From Mytilus edulis (taxonomy: Eukaryota; Mollusca; Bivalvia; Mytilida; Mytilidae): DNA of 64,000 nucleotides. The notes under the pieces are model-generated. The model saw only the letters and a list, made by a program, of their open reading frames with translations. It was not told the DNA's origin and made no database searches. A program made the position numbers and the translations under genes. Below, piece by piece: positions 44,240 to 57,255 of the stretch. The stretch covers positions 19,226,746 to 19,290,745 of the forward strand of contig NC_092354.1 in assembly GCF_963676685.1 (NCBI RefSeq). The letters are read 5' to 3'. Each line of letters opens with the position of its first letter. Positions within the stretch are counted from its first letter, which is position 1.

Positions 44240-46180
44240 GCAAATACAATTAGATGCTATAGACAGAAGATAGTTGAATTTATAGAAAGTTGTTCATTAT
44301 GTATATGCCTCATGATACTACTGTATTTTCCTTCGTTTTTTCTTCTCTTTAAAACGAAATACTTATCATTGATCAGTAAAATTTGAGATCAGATATAATT
44401 CAAATTCAAATGTTCCAAACAAAAACATGAGATATCCCCCTCCTTGTCCTTGTCCTTCACCATCTCCTCCTCGTCGTCGTTTAAGCAATGTTAAGTATGG
44501 GGTTTCTAGGAAGTCATGTAGAGAAGACATATTTGAAACAGTAATCATGCTGCATAAATCAATCTTAAGTGTACTGCTGCACTATTTTATATGCGCATTG
44601 TGTATGATTGGGACATCACAGTAAGAGAGTTACAAACGAAACACAATTAGACTTCAATTTTGCTGTTAGATTTGTTTAACTCTAGTAATCTGCGGGCCCT
44701 ATACAGCTTGCTGCTTAGTTTGAGCCAGTTGAGTTACACACTTTTACAAGGATGGAGTGTTGTCTCATTGACACTCATATCCCATCTTCTTATTTCTATA
44801 TACAATTTAACACTTGTTCATTAGAATTCACAATCAGTCAGGGTACAAACAGAAAACTGAAGTATAAGGTCATAACTACAAGCCAAATTTCATTCCCCCA
44901 AGCAAATGTAAATTGATTTTATATTTTTTTCTTGTTTTGTACTGTTTCACCTCTGTCTCAAGTAAAGGAAAGGGTTTGGTGACATGAAATATTTTAAACC
45001 CTGCATTCCTGAAGTGCTTGTCCCAAGTTTGTTGGTTCATGTCAGGGACTGTTAAAGCCGACTTTAAGGTATTGTTTTTTTCGAATTATTGAAGGCTGTT
45101 TTTTTTTTTTTTTATAATTACTTACATCCATTGCGATGGAACTTTGGTGGATAGGTGTCTTATTGCCTGTCTAATTTATTTTTATATTGTAGTATACTAT
45201 ACAATATATCGAACAGACCAGGTCCCTTTTTTATTTCTAATTAATGTGTTACATTGAAACCTGTTTAAACCAAACCTTTTTGGAACTTAAGATTGTGTTC
45301 GGTTTTGGCCGATATGCAGTTTTATCAGGTTCACAACGCATATAATTTAATAATAATTTAATATAACGGTTCTTTAAAACATGTTTGGTTTATACAGGTT
45401 CTCGGCTTATGCAGGATTCTGTGTAGCCAGGTTTTACTGTATTAAGAGGGTGTCCATGAAAAAACTAGGCAGTGGATGGCACATGACATATTTTGTTTTA
45501 AAAAAAATTTCATCTATTTCTTATCACAAATTCATTCTTTCTCAAAGTTACATTTTGTTTTTTTATTAACTACAACAAATAAAGAGAACAAAAATACATA
45601 GAAAGCACTGAAAATTCATTAAAAAGGGGAGATAGCTCCTCATTTTGTACAACATTTTGTTGCATTGTTAGTGAACTTTAAAATCATTTTCTGAGCCATC
45701 CACTGTTGATTCAAAATATCTTTGACATATATAACCTTTGTATGATTATAAACATTACATTGGAACCTAAAATCTAGTGGGAAAAAATTATGTTGTGTCA
45801 CCCATATCATAGGATTTTAAAAACAAAGTATGGGATAATCTACTTCGAATTTTTCTGTTTTTCATCAAAGTAATAATAGTTCTGATAATTTTAAATTTCA
45901 AATAGTTCTCATATTTAGTAAGTAGAACATTGAGTCACCCGACACATATGCAATACAGTGGTTGCGGTGTTTATAAAAAAGTTTGTTGTGAAAGCCGTCA
46001 AAACTAACAAGCATTCTTAGATATCATTGGAAAAAACGTGACTACCTTCTGAGAAATATGTGTCTCTGACCTAACACAAAAAGGGTGGAAAAAAGTTAAA
46101 AGATAATCATGACACACTAACTTGTCTTTATCCTACATACAGCAAACATCGGAGTCAAACATACATTTTTATTGAATGAA
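44240..46180. other. 3' flank of the collectin-like gene
   Basis: No gene seen. A reverse R1 copy lies at about 44690-44800 (GGAGTGTTGTCTCATTGACA). A pyrimidine-rich stretch lies at 44435-44480. No consensus AATAAA is evident soon after the stop codon; AAATAAAG occurs far away, near 45579. Confidence 0.45.
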
Positions 46181-46189
46181 ATATGCCAA

Positions 46190-46520
46190 AGAGTCAATGT
46201 TTACTAAAGAAAAAAGGAAAATCACAAAATTACTGAACTCCGAGGAAAATGCAAAAAGAAAAGTCCCTAATCAATTGGCAATATCAAACACATTAACCGA
46301 ATGGATAACAATGTCATATTCCTGATTTGGTACAGGCATTGTCTTATGCCGAAAATGGTGGATTGAACCTGGTTTATAGCTTGTTAAACCTTTGACTTGT
46401 ATGACAGTCTAATAAAATTCCATTATATTAAACAAAACAAACAGACATTATATGGGAAAATGTCAAAAATAGCGGTACAGCAGTCAACGTTGTGTGATAA
46501 TCTTAATCAGAAGGGGAATA
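46190..46520 (-). repeat. Dispersed repeat R3, long copy
   Basis: Reverse R3 with GTCATATTCCTGATTTGG, AATGGTGGATTGAACCTGG and a CAACGTTGTGTGATAATC end. 46530-47340 to its right shows nothing recognisable. Confidence 0.6.
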
Positions 46521-47371
46521 TAACTAACGACCTATGGGAGTAACACTAGAAGTCCTAGTTGATGTTAATAATTGGGTTCGAAGAGTTGGTGCGTACAAGG
46601 GTTGAAATTATATTTGTTTGGCAGGATATTGCTTTTATTAATAAAGTGTATGCCATTATATAATACCATACTCAAATCGAAACAAATTTAGTAGATACAA
46701 ATATAGCTATCAGCTTAATTTTGAAAGAGAGGAGATTCGGGTGATTTATTACCCATAATGCAGAGGAAAAAATCTAAATTTGAAATATTTGTCTGATAGA
46801 ATCGAATCAAATTGTAATCAGTCGTTGTATATTAAACTATAAAGCAATCACATATGAAGACTCATTATTGATGTGCAAACTTTGCTAAACATATCAATGC
46901 AGTATACACCTTCGAGTGGAGTAAATATTTATCGATATCACCATGAAATTACCTATAACCATATTAGACATATAATTGTAGGTTCCCTCTGAAAATACAC
47001 TTCAACTACTTTCAACTATTTCCTCAATCGTTTTGTTTTTAACCTTATAAAGTAGATACTTTGCAATTTGCACGTTGATGGGAAATATCAAAGTCTGAAT
47101 AAAACAGGGGTAATTACTGTATGATATGTAACACGTGTATGTTATTATATTAAACGCTTCAAATTTCAGAAGTTATGATGAATCTAAGGTTCTAACTCAC
47201 TATTTCAAATTTGACCCCTGTTTATTCTTGTATATTCCGTCTGGTCAGATAGTGTTTTACTCGTTTTAGAAAATACACATCTTTGTTGTTCATTAGTTGT
47301 GTATAAGCGTTCCTTATTAAGAGGAATCCAAAATATGCAAACCTAACATATTTAAACAGTTATAATTAAAA

Positions 47372-47528
47372 AATAATTCATGGGGGCTTGAATATATCGT
47401 GATTTTACCACGGGTTGGCCCTTTATGCAAAATATTTTAGCCTGAGCGATAACGAGGGGTAAAATATCTGCATAAAGGGACAACCCGTGGTAAAATCTAG
47501 ATATATTCAAGCCCCCCATGAATTATTC
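47372..47528. mobile_element. 157-bp palindromic MITE
   Basis: AATAATTCATGGGGGCTTG at the left and CAAGCCCCCCATGAATTATT at the right are inverted, as are TTTTACCACGGGTTG and CAACCCGTGGTAAAA inside. A partial third copy (TATTTTACCACGGGGTTG) lies at 47942-47960, so the original unit may be longer. Confidence 0.7.
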
Positions 47529-48533
47529 GATTCTGATAGGACAAATACGGCATTTTATTTGGATCGAACCGCTCTAGTTGAAGGCATTATTTGCCGTTCC
47601 CATAAATAAACGCACTATTAATTTGACGTAAAAGAACGAAGCCAACTGAATATAAAGTGACATGCTTAAACTATTTTAAATAACATATTAAGATAGGTTT
47701 GGATGAATTTAAATGATAATTTTACTTAAATGTGTTATATGTTTACATAAATGGCTTATATAACACAATATAGCATTGTTTGTTTATATTTCCTTGTTGT
47801 GATGATTTTCTGTTTCAGAAGCGTGTAGTTTCCCGTAATATGCTTATATTCTGACGTCAACGTTCTATGACGTCGGGTAGCTCATTCATAAAAAAGCATA
47901 TGACGTGGCAGTACGATGGGAACAGCCCAAACAATATATTCATATTTTACCACGGGGTTGTACTTAAAGCGTTTGGAGGACGTCATGTTAGAATGTAAGC
48001 TTACTTCGAAATGAAATATTGTTGATTGGTTATTTTTGTTGGTACTTATTTTTAAACATTTCGGAAAAATTATAGTTTTGTAGATATTTGATTTCGTGGT
48101 TTACAAAGAGTAAGTTTTCAGATGCATTGAACATTTTAATTTAGGTTTCCCTGATATAAAAAAAATCATAAAATCATTCAAAATTGGTATCCCTTCCATT
48201 ATTATACCGGTAGAAATCACAATTAAGCAAATTCGAAAAGTCTCTCAATTAACGATTATTTCATGTATTAGCCACATTGAAAACATTTTGAACTTTCAGT
48301 CACTATCACTCGAAACGCTCTTGTGCAAATGCGAAATGCCAATTTCAATGTTCATGGCACGTGCTCTGAAATAATCAACATTCAGTGAGGTCAAAACAAT
48401 TATGTGTTATTCGATTAGCATTTCACTTATCAACTACTAGTAAATGTCTGACGAAATGTCATAAATTTATTGCAGCATCTTGTTTTACGTTTATTTAGTA
48501 TTGTGAACACTCAACTAGTGGACATTTTTATTT

Positions 48534-48650
48534 AGGGCCAGCTGAGGCCCACTTTCAGTTGTGAGGACCAATTGGTGACTTTGGCTGTTTTCTGCTCGTT
48601 GGTCAGGTTGTTGTCTCTTTGACATATTCCCCATTTCCATTCTCAATTTT
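48534..48650. repeat. Dispersed repeat R4
   Basis: GGGCCAGCTGAGG, TTGTTGTCTCTTTGACA and CCCATTTCCATTCTCAATTT. 48650-49540 shows no other feature. Confidence 0.6.
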
Positions 48651-49544
48651 ATGTTGAAAATAATATACTCTCGAGAACTAGTTGGTGTATATCATTCGTT
48701 TTGATATGACCGCGTGGCATGAGGTTTCTTCTATTTGGAGTATAACGGATCATAACCTCTAAGTTTGTTGGTGTCTCAAAGTCAGAAGAACATGTCTTAT
48801 AAGGGTAAATTGATATGTATATTGAAAACAATGCTGTAATGTTAATCGAAATCTTGAATTTTTGGAATTATAAAATCCATTTAAAATCAATGTTGGAGTG
48901 TGGGATTCTTATTTCACTGAAAAACAGGTCAAGGTAAAATCTAATAATATCATTCCGATTACTAAACATCTTGAACATTGATTAAATATGATATCTTTAA
49001 TAAGAGACACTTGTATCTTAAAACTAAACATGCACCTTGTGAACAGCACGTACTCTATTATGAAATAAATACAAGTATTCATTGTTGACAGTCATTTTTT
49101 CTTTATCGCAAGAAAAAAAACTTTTGTTAGATTTATTTCTATTTGTTCCTTTTGTTTATCTTATAGAATCATGTTAAGTATTAGTTTAGTTTGTCTTCGT
49201 TAGTAATAAAAGACAAATAGATCATACCTTGTTCTGTTATACATACTATATTTGCCCACAAAATTCAACTATTTACACGGGATATTCAATAATAAACTAA
49301 TCGAACTAGCGGAATACTTTCCAAAACACTAAATGAACAATGTTCACTCTTTCGTGTGTTAAGTTGAGGTTATTTTGTATATTCATCTACACCACCATTT
49401 TCGGAAATTGTTTTGTAAGAATCAGTTTGGACCACAATATTGTGGTCAACATTTAAGAATGTGTTGTTTTGGTCCACAACAGTAAACGAGATCAATCTTT
49501 TGTTAAATTTTTCTTTCGATGTTAATCCTTTTTTTCGGGTCAAT

Positions 49545-49980
49545 AGTTATCAAAGGTACTAGGATTATAATTAAGTACGCCAGACGCGCGTTTCGTCTAC
49601 ATTAAGACTCATCAGTGACGCTCATATCAAAATATTTATAAAGCCAAACAAGTACGAAGTTGAAGAGCATTGAGGATCCAAAATTACAAAAAGTTTTGCC
49701 AAATACGGCTAAGGTAATCTATGCCTGGGATAAGAAAATCGTTAGTTTTTCGAAATATTCAATGTTTTGTAAATAGGAAATTTAAAAAAATTACCACATT
49801 AATGATATTCATGTCAACACCGAAGTGTTGACTACTGGGCTGCTGATTCCCCCAGGGACGAAACGTCCACCAACAGTGGCATCGACCCAGTGGTGTAAAT
49901 AGTTATCAAAGGTACCAGGATTATAATTTAGTACGCCAGACGCGCGTTTCGTCTACATTAAGACTCATCAGTGACATCCA
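49545..49980 (+). repeat. Dispersed repeat R2, two partial copies
   Basis: GTACGCCAGACGCGCGTTTC occurs at about 49577 and again at about 49932, each after ATCAAAGGTAC and followed by ACTCATCAGTGAC. A block with GACTACTGGGCTG and AAACGTCCACC lies between them. Confidence 0.7.
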
Positions 49981-50079
49981 TTGATTTAACGATAGACATC
50001 TTTTGGTAATCATTTCATTATGAAGTCATAGCCAGCTAAACCTTCAGACTATTTGAATTTGAGCCATTGAAAACATGCA

Positions 50080-50310
50080 ATGTTATGCGACTGACATAAA
50101 AGTGAGAGTTTTGCTTGCTATAAAACTAGGTTTAATCCACCATTGTCTACCATAAGAAAATGCCTGTATCAAGTCGTTGTTTGACGGTTGTTATCCATTC
50201 AGTTGAAGTATTTGAGCTTTTAATTATGACATTTGCTTAGGGAATTTCCTTATCTCATTGGTGCAAACTCTACCTTTTTTCGTAAGAGGTGTCTCTTGAG
50301 TCATCAAATG
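50080..50310 (+). repeat. Dispersed repeat R3
   Basis: ACTAGGTTTAATCCACCATT and CCTGTATCAAGTCG are diverged R3 words. 50320-50520 shows nothing else. Confidence 0.5.
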
Positions 50311-50523
50311 TATTTTAGCCCAAAATTAGAATAACTAAGACATATATCAACGTAATAATCAGTATATGTTGCTTTTATATAGAAAATGTATAACACTCAA
50401 TGATATTAAACAGTTCAGAAAAGTAAATATATATATACCGGTATTTTTTTTTATCAAGGTTGAACTTAACAAATGATTAACTACTGTCAGATAATTCAAA
50501 GAATTTGGTTACTAAAGAAACCA

Positions 50524-51658
50524 TTACATACTAGAATGTGAACCTTCAACTTTATCACAAATATAATAAAATGTCTTTGAACATGAATTATCGTTCCATT
50601 TGTATTCTACATCAGAATTCAGACATGCGCAGTCTTCTTTGTTATTAGAGTTGTTTGGTTCACCAGGATACCAGTCAGTATATGTAAGTGATGTATTGTC
50701 AGGCGCGTAGCTACGTTTACGTCAAAACGCCCGGGCGTACACTTGAATTTTGGTAAAAAAAATATTTTAATCTCAATAAATTAAAAAGATCTAATTTTAA
50801 AGCACATCAGTCTTGTAAATCTTTCTTCAGTAGCTTGCAATTGCGAATAAAAGTGACGAAATTTACTTTTTATCAAATAGAACCCTATTATATATTTCTT
50901 CATTTTCTGCCAGTCAAAGTCTAAATCTACTGGGAATTCATCTTACCTTTCTTTTGTTCAAAGCAATGTATAATCATCTGAGATTCGATATGTGCTTTGA
51001 ATTTAAGCCGAGCATGTGGCAATTATGACGCGTAGAAAAGAAATAGTGAATCTATATTTTGTCGGCGGCGTCAACGTTTAGGTTCAATATGTGGTGAAAT
51101 TGTTTTTAATATCTGCAATTTTGTCAAACCTTCATGAAATTTTACGAAAGTTAGCAGAAGTTTTTTTATTCTCAAAATATACAGTTTGTGGTTAAAGTTT
51201 GTTACACTTCAATTACTTTATCAAACCTCCATCAAATTTTATGAAACATTGGCCAAAGCTTTTTTGTGATTTATGTCTAAAGCAACATTTTGAGAGTATT
51301 GTTTATTCATTTTTCAATTGACATACGGACTTATATTTTAGCAATTAACACCAATGACCAATAGATTCCAGATCAACACAATGAATACATTAAACATAAA
51401 AGATTGAAAAAATAGTCTCTTTTCAACTCGCTACATGTATTGATAAGTTTTTAATGACAGAAATGGGTCTCCCCCTTCTCGAACCGGCCGTGTTATCATC
51501 TGGATCCGATTGACGCTCTTAAAGTGAAACCCCTCGCTTAGGTTGGGGCGTACACTTAAAAATTGCCTAGCTACGCCACTGATTGTCAACTTCCCAAACA
51601 AAACGTCCCTCTCGTACAAAATCGTGTGCTCCAATCCAAACGTCACCTGCAGACTTAT
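50524..51658 (-). pseudogene. C-type lectin last exon (EPN type) broken by a transposon
   Basis: Minus strand. The exon appears to begin at 51658 (acceptor TTTTAAG|ATAAG) and codes GDVWIGAHDFVREGRFVW up to 51582, then is interrupted by 50701-51581. It resumes with TYTDWYPGEPNNS, KEDCACL, YKWNDNSC and YYICDK to a TAA at 50524. Leaving out the element and one 6-base duplicate gives 248 bases, which fits a phase-1 entry exactly, the same phase as exon 7 of the collectin-like gene. With the element in place the frame meets TAG within 15 bases of it. EPN is the mannose-type motif. No upstream exon of this gene was found to the right, so it may be a partial duplicate. It is convergent with the collectin-like gene. 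Confidence 0.8.
50701..51581. mobile_element. 881-bp hAT-like non-autonomous element
   Basis: The reverse complement of the right end begins CAGTGGCGTAGCTAGG; the left end reads AGGCGCGTAGCTACG. Such ends are typical of hAT elements. It is flanked by ATTGTC at 50695-50700 and 51582-51587; an 8-bp hAT duplication may have lost a base or two. It carries no transposase. Confidence 0.75.
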
Positions 51659-51659
51659 C

Positions 51660-53220
51660 TTAAAACAAACAGAATACTAACAGAACTGTCGTAATACAAA
51701 TATGAGAACCAAGTATGAAAATAGAAGAAAAGATGAAATAATTTGGTTTATATAACTTCGTTTTAATTTGCGTTTTTAACGTTTGTAATTTGAGCGGTAC
51801 TAAAAAAAATTTAATTTAACGCATGTCTGACGTACACATTATGAGGAGTTGTTTTCATATGTTGCGTCTTCGTCTTGTAAATTATCGTTTTTTCCTTTAA
51901 AAAATATTCTTCGTTTGCTCATATTAATTAATTATCATCATATATATCGAACATAAAAATATTGATTTACCTTAATTCGGTTTAAACTTTAAAATTTGCA
52001 CACCAATCTCCTCAACCGCGAGTTAACAATATATTTAAGCCATTGTTTTGTTTTAAAATATATTGAGATTATGAGAAAAATATGCCATTTTTTCTGAAAG
52101 TTCTTAACCCAGTGCATTTTTGTGCCTGTCCCAACTGGTCTTAATTAGTCCTTTATCATATGAAACTTTAGTTCAATTATATGTTGGAATCTTTTGTAGG
52201 ACATCAATTTTAAACATATTATTTTTGGGAAATCCTCCCATGTTATGGCAATCAATTTACAAATACATTTATTAAATTTTGTTTATAGGCAGGAAAAAAG
52301 GTTACGAAGTATGTCATTTATGATGTCAATTGCAATAAAAGTAATCGAACCTAATTAGCAAACATATTTTGTTTTTTTGAAAATAAACAACAAATATTTT
52401 TCCATCATATTTTGTTTTTATTTTGGTATATCTTTAAGAAGTGTAAACAAAATAACATCCAATTTCAATACAAGAGAAAGGCAGATAAAGCTTACATTTA
52501 TTTTGAACGAAAAAAAGTAATATAACAAAAATACCGATCGATCTTCGGAATATATTAAAATCGGAAAGTTCCGATTCCAATGGCCAAAGAGAGAACTCAA
52601 TCATTAGGCGAATTATTAACAACTGACTTGGTACAGGAAATGTATGAATGGGCGACGTGGACGAACTTGGCGAGTTGGCGAAGTAAGCGAAGAAGGAATT
52701 GAAATCTGAAAAATCTTACATTTTTCTTCCCATTTCTAACAAATCATGCACATGTATTTAGGTCGCGTATCTTGCGTTCTCGTCTCATCTTCACATTTTT
52801 ATCAGTAAGTTTGCTTATGTTTGACTATCTTTACCTTTGCGTCATTCCCTGTCTCCTTTGTTTGGAATTGAAAGAAGGAACAATTAATCACATATTTTTA
52901 TTAACGCATTTCGTTGTTTCTTCTTCGTGTAAATTTGAATATTTAGGCTTTGGTTTTATATACTTAATTCATCTTTGATTGGAAACAACTTAACAATACA
53001 AAAGTGTAAAAATGTGAAACCTGAGTTGGTCAGAGAAGATTATACTATTCGATGCATATAAACTAATATCATTACTATGTGTTATTTAGGTAAACGGATG
53101 TAAATGATCAGATATATTGTAAATTTCACAAATTTGAAAAGTAGAAATATGATGAAGTATGGACAATGTGTCCTACATACATCCCATGTTATACATGTTA
53201 TATTTTATTTTAAACTGTAT
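51660..53220. other. No gene seen
   Basis: I searched this stretch on the minus strand for upstream exons of the broken lectin (C..GGxL and CxxGW-type motifs) and saw none. The small frames at 52418-52978 have no recognisable domain. Confidence 0.45.
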
Positions 53221-53229
53221 TCCTGTCAT

Positions 53230-53480
53230 GTGCTTTTGTCATTTTAGCTTTAACATTGGCATAAACGTGGAATGTTTGGCTAATCATAAAACCAGATTCC
53301 ATCCACTATTTGTTCATTAAATGTCCTGTACTAAGTCGGGACTATGGCAATTTTCATCTAATAGTTTGTTTTTATATATGTATGTTGCATAGCGTTTGAT
53401 TTTGCTGCACTTCGGTGTTTCTATTGATCTGTTGTTTTTCTTTTATAGTGGATGTGTTTCCATCGATTACAGTTTGTAAC
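53230..53480 (+). repeat. Dispersed repeat R3, diverged
   Basis: CCAGATTCCATCCACTATTT and CTGTACTAAGTCGGGACTAT are diverged R3 words. Confidence 0.45.
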
Positions 53481-53671
53481 CGGGATTTATTTTTTTCTAA
53501 TCGGTTTATGACGTTTTAAAAGCGGTATACTACTGTTGCCTTTATTTATCGGGTCAAAATGGTAAACAAATTAATGGTCATCCGAACACGAAAGGGCAAA
53601 TCATTTAAAATATGAAATCAATATTTCTCCAGAAGAGGTGCGGTTTTTTAAATTTTTTTTCTAAAATTAAC

Positions 53672-53845
53672 TTTGAAAAGTTACTGATGTATTATTGACT
53701 CGCATCTTTTAATTCTGTCTTTAGTTTGAAGAGTTTCTGATGTGTTAATGACTCGCATCTATTCCTTCTGTCTTTAGTTTGAAAAGTTACTGATCTATTA
53801 TTGACTCGCATCTATTAATTCTGCCTTTAGTTTGAAACGTTACTG
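53672..53845. repeat. 53-bp tandem repeat, about 3.3 copies
   Basis: TTTGAA starts units at 53672, 53725, 53778 and 53831, exactly 53 bp apart. Each full unit contains TATTGACTCGCATCT-like sequence and TGTCTTTAG. Confidence 0.85.
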
Positions 53846-53943
53846 GAGTTTGCCTGTGCATGTGTTGAGCATGTGAAGTTAGAAAAAAAACGAAATGTTG
53901 TAAAATAGTATCAACGAAACAATAAAGCCACCATAAATTATAA

Positions 53944-54290
53944 AAAAGAAGATGTGGTACGATTGCCGATGAGACAACTATCTACAAAAGTCCAAATTGA
54001 CACAGACATTAACAACTATAGGGCAACGTACGGTCTTCAACAGTGAACAAAGCCCATACCGCGTAGTCACCTATAAAAGGCCTCGATAAGACAATGTAAA
54101 GCAATTCAAACGAGAAAAACTAACAGCCTCATTTATGTAAAAAAAAAAATGAACGAAATACAAATATATAACACATAAACAAACGACAACCACTGAATTT
54201 ACAGGCTCCTGACTTGGAACAGGCGCATACATAAATAATGTGGCGGGGTTAGACATGTTAGCGGGATCCCACCCCTCCCCTAACCAGGGA
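53944..54290 (+). repeat. Dispersed repeat R1, long copy
   Basis: AAGAAGATGTGGTACGATTG, ACGGTCTTCAACAGTGAAC and CTCCTGACTTGGAACAGGC; it matches the reverse copy at 26395-26785. Confidence 0.7.
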
Positions 54291-54559
54291 CAGTAGTATA
54301 ACGAGTCGTCTTTTAAAAAAAAAAACCTATTAACATTGACAGGCAATACCCATATAGGTCCGTCAACATCATTAAACAAATAACCGAGGGATATCATGGT
54401 TACTTATGTATCTATCAAAAGAGAAATACAATTAACCATAAGCAATACGAAGATATGGTTTTATTACAAAGGAAAGTATAACCGTTTATGTGATCGATCC
54501 GACGAGCTGTATTAAAAACAAATGGACCGTCTTTGCACTGTCAACATGAATTTTACCGT

Positions 54560-55345
54560 TTGTTCGTCGCGTCTGGCGTATTAAATTATAGTTCTGGTAC
54601 CTTTGGTAGCTATTGACACTACTGGGTCGATGTAGCTACTGCTGTACGTTTCGTCCCTATGGTATCACCAGCTTAGAAATCAGAACTTCGGTATTGACAT
54701 GAATATCAATTATATTGTCATTTTTTTATAAATTGCCTGTTAACAAAACTTTGAATTTTTGGACGAAATAACCAGTTTCTTATCCCATGATTAGATTACC
54801 AAACCAGCATTTGGCACATATTTTCGGGATTTTTGGTCCTAAATGCTGATGAGTCTTATGCAGACGAAACGCACCTCTGGCGTACTTAATTATAATCCTA
54901 ATACCTTTTATATAACTATTTATCGATGCTTGTCGACTGATTTGTGTCACTTTAATATCAATTTTTGTATTGTTGACCACATATTGCATTATGACAAATA
55001 CCACTGAACATGAAATAAGCATCTACTAATATGAAGGCACTTTGCTACATGTTGTTGACTTTTTGTTTCAATGTATACGCACTAGATAGTCAATGTTCTA
55101 TGTTAATACTTTATTAACATCTGCTTGTTTCGCATTCATTTTTGTTTCACTCTTACAAGAAAAGACTACCTTATAGCTGTATTTAGCAAAACTTCAAGAA
55201 AGGAGTATGGTCCTCAATGCTCTTCAACTTCGTTCTTTGTTTGACGTTGATGACTTTTTCATAAGAGCGTCACTGATTAAATTTTGTGTAGACGAAATCC
55301 GCATTTGACTTTATCTCAACATTTCAATCCTGGTATCTATGATGA
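54560..55345 (-). repeat. Dispersed repeat R2, three partial reverse copies
   Basis: CGTCTGGCGTATTAAATTAT (near 54568), GACGAAACGCACCTCTGGCG (near 54863) and CAATGCTCTTCAACTTCG (near 55216) are reverse R2 words. Between and after them nothing else is seen to 56160. Confidence 0.6.
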
Positions 55346-56164
55346 GTTTATTAACTATCCAAACTGAATAACGACTGTGGTTTCTATTGGTTTCCATTAA
55401 ATTAGTCTTTAGTTGACTATGTTGCGCTTTTTTTTTTAAATTATGGTAACTCTACAGTTGTTTTTCGCTTGATCTGTTTATTGATAGCTGCGGGTTGTGT
55501 CAGATTAAAGTCATATGAAACTTTAAATAAAATGGAATATGATGCATATGTTTTTGTAAGTACATATCCCTTTTTCTCAATAAAATTCTATACTTTGTCT
55601 ATATTGAGAAGAAATTTACTCTAATTGTTAACTTCCAGTAACGGTTTCCGTATGCAGTGAATTCAGCGTGACCTTTCTTGCAAAAAATCGGTGATTGCAA
55701 TACGCGTAGATCTGTCTTTTAAATAAACTGTTATGTTATTTTACATGTAATATACATCCTCAATATTCATGCTTCTTTGTTGACTATTTACTTAAAGGAC
55801 ACAATCGATTAATCACGGTTTCAAAACACGAACACTAATTAGCTGCCATATTTTTAAATCATAACATTGGACCGGAAAAGTTTTCTTTTTACAATAATAC
55901 GAAATGGATGGGTAAAAATGATGAAATTGTGCACAGAATACAAAGTTTATGACATACACATGCATTGGTTTAAGAATAGCTAGGATAAACATTATTTTTC
56001 ACCCGCCACTCGTTTCATTTGACTTTAATGAACTTAGGCTTTTTAAGCTTCAGTATTTTGTTTTAGTTTAATTTCGAATACTGTGGTTTAGATTTTTTTC
56101 TTTTTTTTTTCTTCGTTTTTACAAAGATAACATTATTCGAAAGAAAAACAGAACTGCGTTTTTA

Positions 56165-56480
56165 AATTCTTTTTCTATTTTATCATAGGTTTCACGACAG
56201 ATAATATCAAACATGCGCTCCATAAGTAAAATACTTTAATTATCTCCCTTCTCTTTTTTTTTTTTTGCTATCTTTATTCTACCATAGATGTTAGTACACA
56301 AAAACCAGTGACAAAAACACATCGAAAAAGTGAGTAAATAATTTATATGTTTGGGTTTATTGTTTTGCACAACTGATGACATGTTTTCAAAGCATAATCA
56401 AATTAACTACAAACAGTGCCACCGAAACACATACATATTTATTTTGTGAATTTTACTGTTCTTGCTAAATTGAAATATAA
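56165..56480 (+). repeat. Diverged direct duplicate, copy 1 (possible zinc-finger 5' exon)
   Basis: Shares with 57630-57900 the words CGACAGATAAT, CTCCATAAGTAAA, ATTATCTCCCTT, then a donor-like AAAAA|GTGAGT at 56330, then TTTACTGTT. The homologous position at 57762 reads AATAA|GTAAGT. A role as alternative first exons of the gene at 59178 is only a suggestion. Confidence 0.5.
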
Positions 56481-57127
56481 AACGTGTAAAATAAGTTTAC
56501 ATCACACTATAGCGATTTCTACAAAATTTCACATTAAGTTTAATTGCTGTCAGTTGATAACAATGTATTTCAATAAGAATACAGTTGAAGAAATACATAA
56601 TTAAATAATGAAATATATAGATTTATAGGTTTATAGCTGCATGACCTATTAAAACAAAATATATGGAATACATAGATAACATCTATAATTTGTTTTCAAT
56701 TAAAAAATTATATCAAACGGAGAATGAAAAAGTGAGAAACATTAAAATAAGAATGATATAGATATAGACACAATGAAACAAAAGGATTTATATAAAAAAG
56801 GAATCAAGAATATTTTGTTTAGATTGTTTAAACAAAAATGACATATGTGTGGTTTTCTTCGGAAATAAATGGTTCTGCGGATGTTTCAGATAATAACATT
56901 TGGTACTGAACTGGTTTCCGTTCTGTAACTTTAAATTTGTCTCAACTAAATGGCATTAAATAAATACACAATGCTTATTAGCACAAACTTAAATCAAGTT
57001 CAATTTTGTGCAGGGTCACTTTAACTGTTTTGAGTAAAGCCCCTTTATCACGTTATATGAATGCAGGGGCATAATAAGTGTCCAATGGACTTTGATGAAA
57101 TCCCTTACTTTCAGAATTATACTGAAT

Positions 57128-57255
57128 ATAAAAAAGAAGATGTGGTATGATTGCCAATGAGACAACTGTCCACAAGAGACCAAAATGACACATACATTAA
57201 CAATGAGCAAAGCCCATACCGCATAGTCAGGTATAAAAGGCTCCGATAAACAGCT
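57128..57255 (+). repeat. Dispersed repeat R1
   Basis: AAAAGAAGATGTGGTATGAT, ATGAGCAAAGCCCATACCGC. Confidence 0.7.

Noticed and set aside
52418..52978. Hydrophobic small frames that might be membrane proteins
   Set aside because: AT-rich DNA gives such frames by chance; no splice sites, start context or homology seen.
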